Origin: Emmonsiellopsis sp. PD_33
Taxonomy: Eukaryota; Ascomycota; Eurotiomycetes; Onygenales; Ajellomycetaceae
DNA length: 64,000 bases
Direction: 5' to 3'
Assembly (NCBI GenBank): GCA_032988165.1
Contig: JANTQF010000033.1
Coordinates: 124,001-188,000, forward strand
The position numbers and the translations under genes are program-made. A model generated the notes under the pieces. That model was not told the DNA's origin. It saw nothing but the letters and a program-made list of their open reading frames with translations, and did not search any database. Shown piece after piece: positions 46,948 through 56,944 of the stretch (its first letter is position 1; each line of letters starts with the position of its first letter).

Positions 46948-48634
46948 CTACGCCAACTCTTGCATTTGGGGCTGTGGCCGTACAACCACCACACCATCAA
47001 GCTCCTGGGCATGATATCGAGCATAAGGAGCATCAGCTGGTTCCCTCTTCGGCGAAAGCTGGGTTGAAGACGTAGCTGATCCAGCCTTTTTCCTCTTGGA
47101 TATATACAAGAACAAACCTGCCGCCAAAATCGCAATGCCCGCCACGGCACCTATCACAATCCCCGCAATAGCGCCGCCGGAAAGGGACTTGCTGCTTGTG
47201 GGGGCGCCATTTGACTCTGGGGAATCTGACGGGGACGACCCCGAACTGCCGAGAGGAGCATTCTTGGCACAAAACTCCTCGACGACCGTGTTACGGGTAT
47301 CGACGCCAACCAGGTCCTGATCCCTCGTCGGATTCGCGGCCCACACTGTAAACTCGCTGGCATCTTGGTTGACTAGGAGGTAGGCGCTAGAGAGGAACTG
47401 TTTGCCCAGTTGTGGTAGATCATCTGCGTTTACCTCCTGGATGGCGTTGATCACGAGATTTGTTGCGGATACGTTGGCGGCTGGTTTCCCGGTTTCAACG
47501 TCAATGGTGGGCTCGGGGACGATGAGTTGGTCGTTGGGGATGCGGACTGAGAGGCCAGAGCTAAGCTTTATAGTGAAATCGCCGGTGTATCTGTGGGTTA
47601 CCATTAGATAGTGACAAATGGACGAGAGGGAGGTATGGGAACGTACGGTTCAGTGCCTTCATCATACAGCATGCTATAGTAATTGATACCAAACGATCGG
47701 CTAAAATCACTCGCCTGGGTAAGGGCTTCGAACTTGTAAAAGTATGGGTCGTTCGGAAGAGTCATGAGGACAGGATAGTCTGGGACAATGCAGGCGGACA
47801 TCGCGGTAGATTGGACGTCGTCAAACAGGCTTTCGTTCGTGCCGTTTGAGAAGTTGAGAACCAGATCGGTGATGGTAACGAGCAATCCACTGGGACACTC
47901 TGTCTTCGAGTATGAGATCCGCTGGGTGTAGCCCTCGCCAGATATCTTTGCGCGATCGTAGCCGCCAAAGACAAAGTTGCCATCGAGTTGTGAGCCTTCT
48001 GTTGCTCCTGTTCGGCCCCAGAACATGGCCCACGATCGCGATGCGATCTGACCGCTCGCTTTGAGGGCCTTTAACACCGTTGAGTCCACCCCGAGCCCCA
48101 GAGCCACACGGGGATGGTACCCCTCGGCTCCCCGGTCAGCAAGTGCCACGCCTAGCGGGAACTCTTCCAAGGTGACATTCCTATTCAGAGTAAGACTATC
48201 TGTAACCCAGTCGAGTTCGATGGACGAGTTGTCCGCTGGATGCGTATCAGGCCCTGCTGGCTTGCGCGTGGTCGATGCAAGCTGGTTGTATTTTCCCCCA
48301 CGAAATGCAGTACAGCCTGCCTCCGACCATGAGTTTGTGCAGTAGCCGTCGGATCCGTACACAAGGGTATTATTGTCCGGCCTGCTGGTGATTAGCCTAT
48401 CTTCCAAAGAATATAGAAAGCCTTATAAACGTACCACTGGGGCAAAAATGCGAATGGCTGTGGTGGTTTGCCCACTGACATAGACAGCCCTCGAGACTCC
48501 CCACCGGATGGGAAGGATACATTTCCAATCCCTATCTGGATGGGTCGGGGTACACATTCTGCGAGGACAAGCGGAAGTATGTAACATGCCAGAAGAAGGG
48601 TGGAAGCAAGAGGGAATTCGGGAAGGAGAACCAT
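46948..48634 (-). CDS. Membrane-anchored aspartic-protease-like protein lacking catalytic Asp
   Basis: Exons on the minus strand: 48634-48435, 48381-47647, 47590-46948; 525 aa. A signal peptide (LASTLLLACYILPLVLAEC) is followed by a peptidase-A1-like fold: MSVGKPPQPFAFLPQW, GALGLGVDS-type core (VALGLGVDSTVLKAL), GNFVFGGYDRAKISGEG, and a C-lobe with cysteines. In active enzymes DTG follows the VGxPPQ strand; here the place reads LPQWPDNNTLVYG. The second DTG/DSG position reads CIVPDYPVLMTLPNDP. So both active-site aspartates are absent. Several N-glycosylation sequons occur. One TM helix at about 450-472 (AIAGIVIGAVAGIAILAAGL) precedes a basic stop-transfer SKRKKAG and a cytosolic tail of about 45 residues. 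Role unknown: possibly a binding or sensor protein of the cell surface. Confidence 0.82.
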
Positions 48635-49953
48635 GACTTATGTATAAGTCATTATTGCCCCAGAAGCAAAAGTATAATCATACACTTGTGTGGAAGATGA
48701 GGTTTTCCGGCCTCTGATCCCCAAATATCATCTTTCAGAGCCCCTTTCAAAAGAGAAGCGAAGACCCCCCAACATTCATTCCCCTGGCGCGAGCGCTCCT
48801 TGTTTGGGCAACGAACAGCCGGGCTTGCATTAGCCCAATTTCGATCACCACAGGTTGGCGGCAGCTTGCAGTAGCCTCGGCCCTCCAGGCAAGTTGTAAC
48901 GAACTAGACGGATGCACGGACTTGATCCGGCGCGTAAGTGTGGGACGAAGCGGCCTGACAGCGGCCAGCCTGCCCATGCGAGGATTGGTGCAACCTGCAT
49001 CTATCAAAGCGATTGTTTGGTTTGTTGGTTATTCTGACGTTCATTCATCCAAGACGACTTGACACAGTTGTTTCCATTGTTTTTGAGCTCCGCAGCCATT
49101 TCCTTCTCTCCTGCGATCGCTATTTTCTCGTCATCAGTTGGAAAAAACCCCACCGTTGCTAGACGAGATAGACATCCATGATGGGCTAATCAACAAGCCC
49201 TGTTTTAGCCAACGAACGGCCAGCATGTTGGTGACAGAAATAGCCTCGAATCAACGCGGCTGTTCAGTTGTCAAATCATCGGCCGGGACTAATTAGCGCA
49301 GTTTCATGAAGCTTGCAAGGAGATATTTGATATGTCCATGCAGCAGACAGAGATAGCCTGTTTTGAAGTTAGCGAATGAGAGCCCCGTCATGCAGTACTT
49401 CAAGGCTGCCCGACCACTTCGCCACCGAGGGCAAAGACCTTTATTATTCGCTGGTTGACAGTGATTGTGGGCGTTCAGCAGTCAGCCTGTCATTGCCATC
49501 ATGCCAAGTCAGTTATTTATTTAAACGCGCAGGGGAAATACCTGGCCAAAACACGACTAATGCAGCTCTCGCCATGACCGCCCCAACGCACTATCTTTTC
49601 TTAGCTTCATGGGTCTCCTCAAGAACCCGGCGAGCACGCCATTATTATTGGCTCTATATGGGTGACTAACTAGGGAGGGTGGATTGAAAGATTGTGACTA
49701 GTTGGTCCGAACAGAGCCACCAACATAAGCGCCCGCCGGGGGACAGAATCGATCTCCCCCTATCGGCCATGTCTAAAGCGGGTTAGTGAGCGTGCGCTGC
49801 CTGCGGCTGTTGCACTGCTCGTCAGCTATGGGGGACCGCCTCGTTATTAAATGTTGTTCCCCGCTTAGCGAGGGAGTAATACCATTAATATTTACCCCGA
49901 GGAGTGCGGGAAGTAAAGAGTCAAATGGACATCAATATATTGCAAATATCCAG
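48635..49953. other. Intergenic divergent region
   Basis: Promoters of the pseudo-protease (-) and the glycosyltransferase (+). The frame of the latter is open upstream from 49786, including an ATG at 49828. No further gene seen. Confidence 0.5.
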
Positions 49954-51351
49954 ATGAATATGCCTTTCTGCCTCCCGAGTCCCTCCAGGCCCCGGTATAT
50001 CCGGATCAACATCGTTGCGACCCTCATCCTTTGCTTGATCATCCTGACCCTCCTGAATCTTCGATCGCGTAGCATCAGCAGCAGCTACAGATTTCCCTCC
50101 AGGAACCCACACGGAGACTCTCATCATGCCCCAGATATACCCGCCGAATACAGCCTCCAGCAGAAAGAGGCACCATTCTGCGCGGAGAGATACAACCGCG
50201 GGTATCTCGATGGACTTCGCAACAGTTCGACTGAATTCTGCGCCCCTGGCTCGTCTTCGAATTTGACCTGTTTCCATAGCCGGACTATAGACGAACGTCT
50301 GGACTCGTTCTGCGTGGCAAAACCAGCAGCCTTCATTGCAGCAGATGAAAAATTTCAGATCGGATGCGCTCTGACTGACACGGCAAGGCCGAAATTCGAA
50401 AATTTCCCCGCGTATTGGTATGAAACGGGGCCACGGAGGATATTCCAGGACTTTGTGAATATGAACGGAGATATCAAGACGCCCGGGCCATCGAGCAGCT
50501 ATACGATTTTAATAAAGCGCGAAGGGGCCACCAACCTCTGGCACTGCCTTATGGAGATTTTCGCCATGACCCTCACCATCGACGTCCTCCGAACGACCTT
50601 AGAGCCCGCGAGTAATGCGCCATTTTTCGCGAGTGGTGATCCTGCGAACACTCAGGTCGTCATTTTGGACGACAGGGAAGACGGGCCGTACTTCGATCTG
50701 TGGAGACTTTTTGCCAGAAAACCGATAACCAGATTGAAAGATATCCCCGAGGGTGGATGGTCGGACAACATCATAATCCCGCTTCCCGGGCAGAGCAATC
50801 CCGTCTGGCAGGGCGACTGGAAAATGCATGACTGCGAAAACTCCGCCCTCGTACAGACATTTTCCAACCGAGTCCTCGCCTTCTATGACATCAAGGCGCC
50901 TGCGCGGAATAGAAACAAAGTTGTCCTTACCTACATCGATCGAAAGGAAACACGGAGCCTGGTCAACTCAGAAAGTTATCTCGAAGCAATTAAAAACAGA
51001 TTTCCTTACGTACGGATCCAATCCATCGACTTCGCAGCCATCCCGTTCAAAAAGCAGCTGGAAGTCATCCAGGGCACCGATGTGCTCGTTGGAGTCCATG
51101 GAGCAGGGCTCACGCACAGCATGTTCCTGCGCAAGGGCTCGGCGGTAGTCGAAATCCAGCCGGCCGAGCTTGACCACAAGGGCTTTCATAATCTTGCAAA
51201 TCTGATGGGCAATACGTATTTCGGCGCGCGCGCGTTGGATAAGCCTCCTACGCTGAAGCGTGATTGGCACTCCGAGGATGTCTTTTTGGACAAAGTGCAA
51301 TTTATAGAATTGGTTGGGGAGGCTGTAAAAAGCATGTACAGCAATAGCTGA
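49954..51351 (+). CDS. GT61-family glycosyltransferase (EOGT/DUF563-like), type II Golgi membrane protein
   Basis: Single exon, 465 aa. The start at 49954 (MNMPFCLPSPSRPRYIRINI) puts a short basic cytosolic tail before a signal anchor at about residues 18-36 (NIVATLILCLIILTLLNL), the topology of Golgi transferases; an upstream in-frame ATG at 49828 would give an odd N-terminus. The lumenal part has a Ser/Arg stem and paired cysteines (EAPFCAERY, STEFCAP, DSFCVAK), then the GT61 signature: REGATNLWHCLMEIFAMTLT, FDLWRLFARKPITRL, KVVLTYIDRKETRSLVN, and GVHGAGLTHSMFLRKGSAVV EIQP near residue 385. Plant members add xylose or arabinose and animal EOGT adds GlcNAc; the fungal donor sugar cannot be told from sequence. 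Confidence 0.88.
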   Translation: MNMPFCLPSPSRPRYIRINIVATLILCLIILTLLNLRSRSISSSYRFPSRNPHGDSHHAPDIPAEYSLQQKEAPFCAERYNRGYLDGLRNSSTEFCAPGSSSNLTCFHSRTIDERLDSFCVAKPAAFIAADEKFQIGCALTDTARPKFENFPAYWYETGPRRIFQDFVNMNGDIKTPGPSSSYTILIKREGATNLWHCLMEIFAMTLTIDVLRTTLEPASNAPFFASGDPANTQVVILDDREDGPYFDLWRLFARKPITRLKDIPEGGWSDNIIIPLPGQSNPVWQGDWKMHDCENSALVQTFSNRVLAFYDIKAPARNRNKVVLTYIDRKETRSLVNSESYLEAIKNRFPYVRIQSIDFAAIPFKKQLEVIQGTDVLVGVHGAGLTHSMFLRKGSAVVEIQPAELDHKGFHNLANLMGNTYFGARALDKPPTLKRDWHSEDVFLDKVQFIELVGEAVKSMYSNS

Positions 51352-52266
51352 ACGCCATCTGCCGAACGGGCGAGATGTGTCGGGACGCGGGTGTTTGCAT
51401 TAAAATGTTGGTGAAGAGATGGAGTTTACTTTACATACTTTGTAGTGGGTCGCTAGACTGGATTAGGCAACCCACCCTCTCTGGACATATATAGGTATAT
51501 AGTTCTTGTTTTTATGTATGGATAGACGACCACGACCTCCAGTCTTGGGTATATAATAAATATAATATGAGATATATGAATTTTCTAGTTGGCTAAAGTT
51601 TAACTTCCCTGAAAGGCGCATTCCTCGTAAATCTGATCTATATTTTGTATCCCACCCTCACTCCCACCCACTTATATCTATCCATGACGAGAACCTTCCC
51701 CTGGATTTTTATGATATGACTCCTGTCTAGCCCAGGGGAACTGGCCTCTATATCGGCTTTAGCGGGGAAGAAGTTCACTTAAAAGCTACTATTATCTACA
51801 GAGAAGGTATCTACAATACTACCAGAAAGACCAAGATGGCTATTAAGGCTATCACTATGAAGCACATTCTCGGACTCTTTGAACATATACGAGAGACTCG
51901 GCATGATGTCCTTTTATGGGATCCTAATGAAGAGATGTAGTGCGCAGTATGGTAGAACACCCCCCCTTTCTCGTATATTTTCGTCGAATTTGATACAACC
52001 ATCACAAACATAGTGCGACCACTGTGATCCCCAAGGCCGCTCAGCATGACCAAAGGATTACGAGGGAGGACGGCTACGCTAACTTTTCTAACAAACACGT
52101 TCCGAGCACTGTAAAAAACGTCTCTACAGTACTTCATCGATGCTGCCCTCGATTGCGATTCCACCCACAACCGCGGCAACGACATCTCTTGAAACTGAAC
52201 TCACTTTTATTACCATCTATTATGCTTCCATTTATTTATTAAGCGAACCAAGCCCACCCGCCCCAA
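51352..52266. other. Convergent 3' region with a coding-like fragment
   Basis: AT-rich flank, then 51760-51940 (+) reads in one frame as a Lys/Ile/His-rich coding-like piece (TKMAIKAITMKHILGLFEHI) that ends at a tag near 51938. It has no start and no partner exons. Possibly a relic of a gene or mobile element. Confidence 0.4.
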
Positions 52267-53847
52267 CTACAGCACCATCTTCGGCGCCCCCTTCACCTCC
52301 TCCGCATCCCCCGATATCCCCGACAGCCTCGACATGGACTGACAATCCTCATCCCCATCAAACTTCACCCTGACATCCGTCGACTTCAAAATCCCATGGT
52401 ACGCAATAATATCCTCCTCGCTCCCACTCGGACTCTGACTCCTACAATCCGACACATGCTGCGGCCCACCCCGCATATTCCTCATCCCAATCCCCACCCC
52501 CCCGCGACTCTCCCCACGGTAGAAGCTCCCACCACCCATGTTGCTGCTGCTGCCGGCACCCGTCCCCTGGCGCGGCACGCCGCTGTGGCCCGGCATCGAC
52601 GCGCCGTACCTGTAACTGTATTTTGCGGTGGAGCTGCCGAAGATCCCCGGCATCCAGACGCGGAGGATAGGGTAGAGGGCTGGGATTGAGGCGGAGATGA
52701 TGGCGACGTTGACTTCGACGGCGCTGAGGGTGATGGTTATTGAGTGGAAGGGGTCGCCGTTTGGGTCGGAGTGGTAGAAGATTCTGATGAGTTCGGCGAG
52801 ACGGACGACGGCGACGATTGGGACGCTGGTTGGTGGTTATGTGTGTTAGTTAACTATACAAGGTTTCTCATAGATTTTCGTGGATAACTACTGATTAATT
52901 TCAGGGACGAAAAGGGGGGGGGGAAGCCCTCACGAAATACCCAACAAAAACACCCCTATAACCCCCACCTTGCTCGCGACAGGCATATTCAATCCCAAAA
53001 AGATCCAAAACGGCAGCGCCAGCACCAATATATCCGTCAAAATCGTCAAGGACGAGATCGTCACATGGAACGAATTATCCACGCACGTCGCCGTCGCCAT
53101 GACGGCCGGATCCCAGTTCGCTGCGATGGGCAGACACTGCAGCGTCGCCACGAGAAAGATGGCAATGGCCTGCAGCGCATTGAAGGTGAAGAGGGCGTAG
53201 ATGGCGTAACGCACCCGTGGCTTTTGCCCGCCTAGGCGCAGGAGGAAGACGAGCACGGAGGCTTTGACGAGGGCTAGCACGGGGTTGTAGAAGATTTGGG
53301 CGAGGTAGAACCACCAGCGGCCGGGGGAGGGGTCGTAGTCTTCTGGCACGTCGACGGCGCGCCAGCCGTAGTAATTTAGTTTGATATCTGGGTGATTTTG
53401 TTAGTTTGGGGCGTGCTGGGGGAGGGAGTTGTATGGTGGGAGACATACGTAGGTAGAAGGGCCCGCACATTAGGAGGGAGAAGAGCTGGATGATGGACTT
53501 GTTAGCTGCTAGTTTGTATGAAAAGGAATGCAATAGGGAATATACCACCCCGTCAACGGTGTGGAAATGTTGAGATCATAATACATACCATAGCAGCAAG
53601 CATAAAATAATCATCTGGGGCGCACCATGCATTAGCCATACACTCTCGCCAACTATGAATATAAACAGAACAACTCACCAACCCCCCATTGCTTGATCCT
53701 TATCCGCGCATACACCCGCAGACAAACCACAACAAACGCCAGCGCGGGGAAAAAGAAATTGATAAACAGGCCCGCTCCCTGCATCGGCGGGGTGGGAATC
53801 TTGGTCACATCGCCATGCGGTGGGCGGCGGGCGACAAGAGTCGCCAT
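52267..53847 (-). CDS. Seven-TM rhodopsin-domain integral membrane protein (fungal SAT4-like family)
   Basis: Exons on the minus strand: 53847-53679, 53614-53589, 53485-53449, 53387-52934, 52825-52267; 414 aa. Exons 2 and 3 are only 26 and 37 nt but are needed to keep frame and restore the family pattern WGV-DDYFMLAAM-LFSLLMCGPFYL. Seven hydrophobic helices can be picked out (GLFINFFFPALAFVVVCLRV; DDYFMLAAM region; WWFYLAQIFYNPVLALVKAS; YALFTFNALQAIAIFLVATL; ISSLTILTDILVLALPFWIF; KVGVIGVFLLGISVPIVAVV; VNVAIISASIPALYPILRVW). The FYNPVLALVKASVLVFLLR and DxxVxxLPxW-type DILVLALPFWIF motifs are typical. The Gly/Ser-rich cytosolic tail (about 130 residues) ends GAPKMVL. Physiological role unknown; the family lacks the retinal lysine requirement of true opsins. 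Confidence 0.86.
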
Positions 53848-54596
53848 CGTTAGTGAGGACAGCTCAGTGACTGGAGAGCGATCAACGCCGCACAATTTGC
53901 TTGACAGGTGGGCGGGGGAGGGAAGGCTGAGATCGACAGTCAGAAATGAGATCTGAATGAAAGTCGGATTGAGATAGGGAATGATCTCGAGATATACACG
54001 ACGATTGGCATTCTCTAGTCTTGTTTTTTTTTCTTCTCCCTATAGTGAAGAAGGTTAATAATAGACGACCCCCCCCGGCGCTCCTGGAAATATAAAAGTG
54101 ACACCATCCCGAAGCGACGAGCCCCAAGGCCTGAGTATCAGCTCAGCCAGAGCAGAGCATCAAGAACAAGCTACCGCACCCACGGCACCTAGCTCTATTG
54201 TGAAGCAGCTAGGGCCTGTTTCCCGAAAATTCAAAAAGTGGCGCCCCCCACATCGATCAGAGCGCATGGTTCGCACGCCTTGATGGATGGGCCGTAATCG
54301 TATCTCTGTGGTAGCTGTTCCGTGGGAACATCTTGTTGGAGTCGTTCCTTGATCAGGGGTAGAATAGGCTGGTAGAGTCTAATATTCCCGACTTTCTCGG
54401 CTGGATTGTCTGGACACGCTGTTAGGACATGAGATGACGCTGGTATGGAGAGGACACGCACTGGAATAACACCCATCATGAATCTGCACACATCCCACCG
54501 GCTATTCCCGGGCAGATGAAGCAGAAACCAGCAGTTCTGGAACTCCGTCAACTTGGGACGCTATCATCGTAGTCGAGTTAGGGCTTGGGTGGGTTA
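53848..54596. other. Intergenic region left of the transposon
   Basis: Promoter of the rhodopsin-domain gene plus about 400 bp with a minus-strand open frame (54231-54551, 106 codons) that matches no family I know. It ends at the TA that flanks the transposon. An agttagggctt motif lies at 54576. Confidence 0.45.
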
Positions 54597-54639
54597 ACGT
54601 GACTCCCCACCCAATGAACATCCCCACCCAATGAACACC
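54597..54639 (+). repeat. Left terminal inverted repeat of the pogo element
   Basis: 43 bp from acgtgactcccc to aatgaacacc; it pairs with 56902-56944 on the other strand. Two tandem copies of a cccacccaatgaaca motif lie inside, probably transposase-binding sites. Confidence 0.93.
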
Positions 54640-54679
54640 TCTCTGTTCATTCAACACACCACCTTCAAAATTCAATATT

Positions 54680-56540
54680 ATGAGTTCTGAACACACAATT
54701 CAAGCTGCAATTGCTGATTTAGATTCACAAAAGCTCCCAAATTTCAGACAAACAGCTGCCAGGCACAGAATCAATCAAATAACACTCTCACAGTGGTATA
54801 GAGGCAAGCAGATGTCATGAGCAGAGGCCACCTCTTCATGCTGGCAAAACCTCACTGATTCCAAAGAAAATGGCCTCATCTCCTATATCAATCAACTTGC
54901 AGACCACAGTTTACCTGTTACACCCTATATACTTGAGAATCTAGCTGTTAAAATCACTCAGAGGCCTCTAGGGAAGAACTGGATCTCAAGATTCTGCAAC
55001 TGCCACAAGAATCAAATCAAATCTCTATATCTACAAAATATCAACCAAAAACAGAAAATTGCAGATAACTCTGTATATTTCAGTCATTTCTTCATGCTTG
55101 TATTGATTTTTTGCTTATAACCACCCATTCTTCCCTATATTCTTTGTTTTTTCAAATCAAATTGAATTTTGAATGGCTATACTGACTCTTTGTGGCAGTC
55201 TCACTTAGCTGCAGCAGGCAATCACAAAATATCAAATCAAGCCATAAAATATATATAATTTTGATGAAAAAGGATTCATTCTTGGCCTCATGCAGATAAT
55301 TAAACAAATCATGTCCATTGAATCTCTCAAATCCAGGCAATTAATCAGTGCAAGTCAGGACAGGAGCTACAAATTCATCTCTCTGCTGACTGCAATTTGC
55401 ACTGACAGAACATTCATCCTACCTACCCTAATATATAAGGGGGAATCAAGGGACATGCAAGATACTTAGCTGGAGGATTTTGATAGTAAAACAGATTAGG
55501 CCTACTTCACTGCTTCAGAGAATAGATGGAGTAATAATGAATATAGATTAATGTGATTAAAATCCATCTTTAACCACCATACAAAAGAGAAAGCAGGGCA
55601 CACATGGCAGCTTCTTATATTAGATGGCTATTCTTCTCATATTAATATATCATTCATTAATTACACCAAATAGAATCAAATTCTGCTTGCAGTCCTTCCT
55701 TCCCACTCTACACACCAATTACAACCACTAGATCTTGGGATATTTGGCCCATTAGCAAAAGCATATTCACAACAGTTAAATGAGAATATGTGCACTACAT
55801 TGGGCCTCATTTGTACAACTAAGCAGCATTTTTGGTGTTTATTCAAGGCTGCATGGGAGGAGGCCATTACACCTGCAAATATAGCCATGGCATTTGAGGC
55901 CACTGGCATCTACCCAGTTAACCCACACTGTGTTCTTGGCCAAATTGAACACCTAAAAACATCTGCAGAGCTTGCCAATCCAACTCCTACAACTATACAA
56001 GAGTGGAGAGGCCTCATGAAGTAGGTTAACCACTCTAATCATCAGCTTTCATATAATCTTCAATGACTTGTTCACAGCAGGGAGAGGATGGCACTTAACA
56101 GAGAGATTCTCACTATAGAAAATCAAAATCTCCAGCAGGCATTAAATGATGAATGAAAATGATGAAAGCATGGCAAGGCCATGAGCCTATATGATTCATT
56201 AAATCCTTCCATGGCACAGTTCTTCTCACCATTTAAGGTTCAGGCTGCTTGCAAGCACATTGTAGCTGCAGAAGCCAAAAAAATGGATTCACAGGCCCAT
56301 AAGGACAATACCCACCTGCAACATGCAATTTTGAAGGAGCAGAAGGATATTACTACCACTAAATAGAGAGCTCAACATGAGCAGGCCTATAGAGAGGCCA
56401 CCTAGTGCCATAAAGACAAAAAAGCCATGAGAGCCACCCAGTACCAGATTGATGCTGAGATACAGGCCACTAAGCACCTCCAGCAGCAAAAAGAGAAGGA
56501 AGAACATGCTACAAAACACCTACAGGCACATTTAAATCAA
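54680..56540 (+). pseudogene. Decayed pogo transposase (DDE_1 with CENP-B-type DNA-binding region)
   Basis: The ATG at 54680 begins MSSEHTIQAAIADLDSQKLP, then an HTH segment (FRQTAARHRINQITLSQWYR) stopped by tga at 54818. The frame goes on through RPLGKNWISRFCNCHKNQIK (CENP-B region). Further on come SASENRW-like and ASQDRSYKFISLLTAICTD pieces, then LILDGYSSHIN at about 55614 (second catalytic Asp motif), LPSHSTHQLQPLDLGIFGPL at about 55695, and TPANIAMAFEATGIYPVNP at about 55873. The tail is Lys/Gln-rich (SMAQFFSPFKVQAACKHIVA) as in fungal pogo proteins. At least six in-frame stops (tga, tag) and frame changes are seen, so no functional enzyme is made. A spliced region around 56020-56080 may be a former intron. 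Confidence 0.85.
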
Positions 56541-56901
56541 CAGACAGGCAGCTTGTGGTCAAAATGGCCTGCAGAACTGGCAAATACAGCCTCAATCAAC
56601 CCTCCAGGCCCTATACAACCTTCCCAAAATAATAATAAGATCAATATAGATTCCCCTCAACAGGATTCCTCCATTCCTTTACCTTTTCCTTGTGTACCAG
56701 TCTCAGAATGCTCACCCATTCCCAATCCACCTACCTCTCATTTTGGACAGCACCTCAGGCCCAACAATTGTTTTTTGGATTAACCATACAGTTTTCTATG
56801 TAATATCCTGCATGTATTTTTAATGTTTAATTTTTAATATGAATATTTAATTGTGTTGTTGAGAAATCATTAAAAATACATGGCTGTTTGTGGTGGAATC
56901 A

Positions 56902-56944
56902 GGTGTTCATTGGGTGGGAGTGTTCGTTGGGTGGGGAATCACGT
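56902..56944 (-). repeat. Right terminal inverted repeat of the pogo element
   Basis: Reverse complement of the left repeat with four or five differences; it ends acgt before the flanking ta. Confidence 0.93.

Larger units (their letters stand above)
54597..56944 (+). mobile_element. Pogo-type (Tc1/mariner superfamily) DNA transposon, full length but inactivated
   Basis: 2348 bp bounded by 43-bp imperfect terminal inverted repeats (54597-54639 and 56902-56944, four or five mismatches) and flanked on both sides by TA (54595-54596, 56945-56946), the target duplication of this superfamily. Each repeat begins acgtga, then tccccaccca, and contains the motif cccacccaatgaaca or a near copy twice. 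The interior encodes one decayed transposase on the plus strand with psq-type helix-turn-helix, CENP-B-like and DDE_1 segments in order. Composition differs sharply from the neighbours: AT-rich and, by eye, without CpG between the outer repeat ends. No other copy is in the window. Confidence 0.93.

Noticed and set aside
54231..54551. 106-codon minus-strand frame just left of the transposon as a gene split by the insertion
   Set aside because: I looked for a continuation beyond the right end of the element and found no matching frame, so disruption of a gene cannot be supported.
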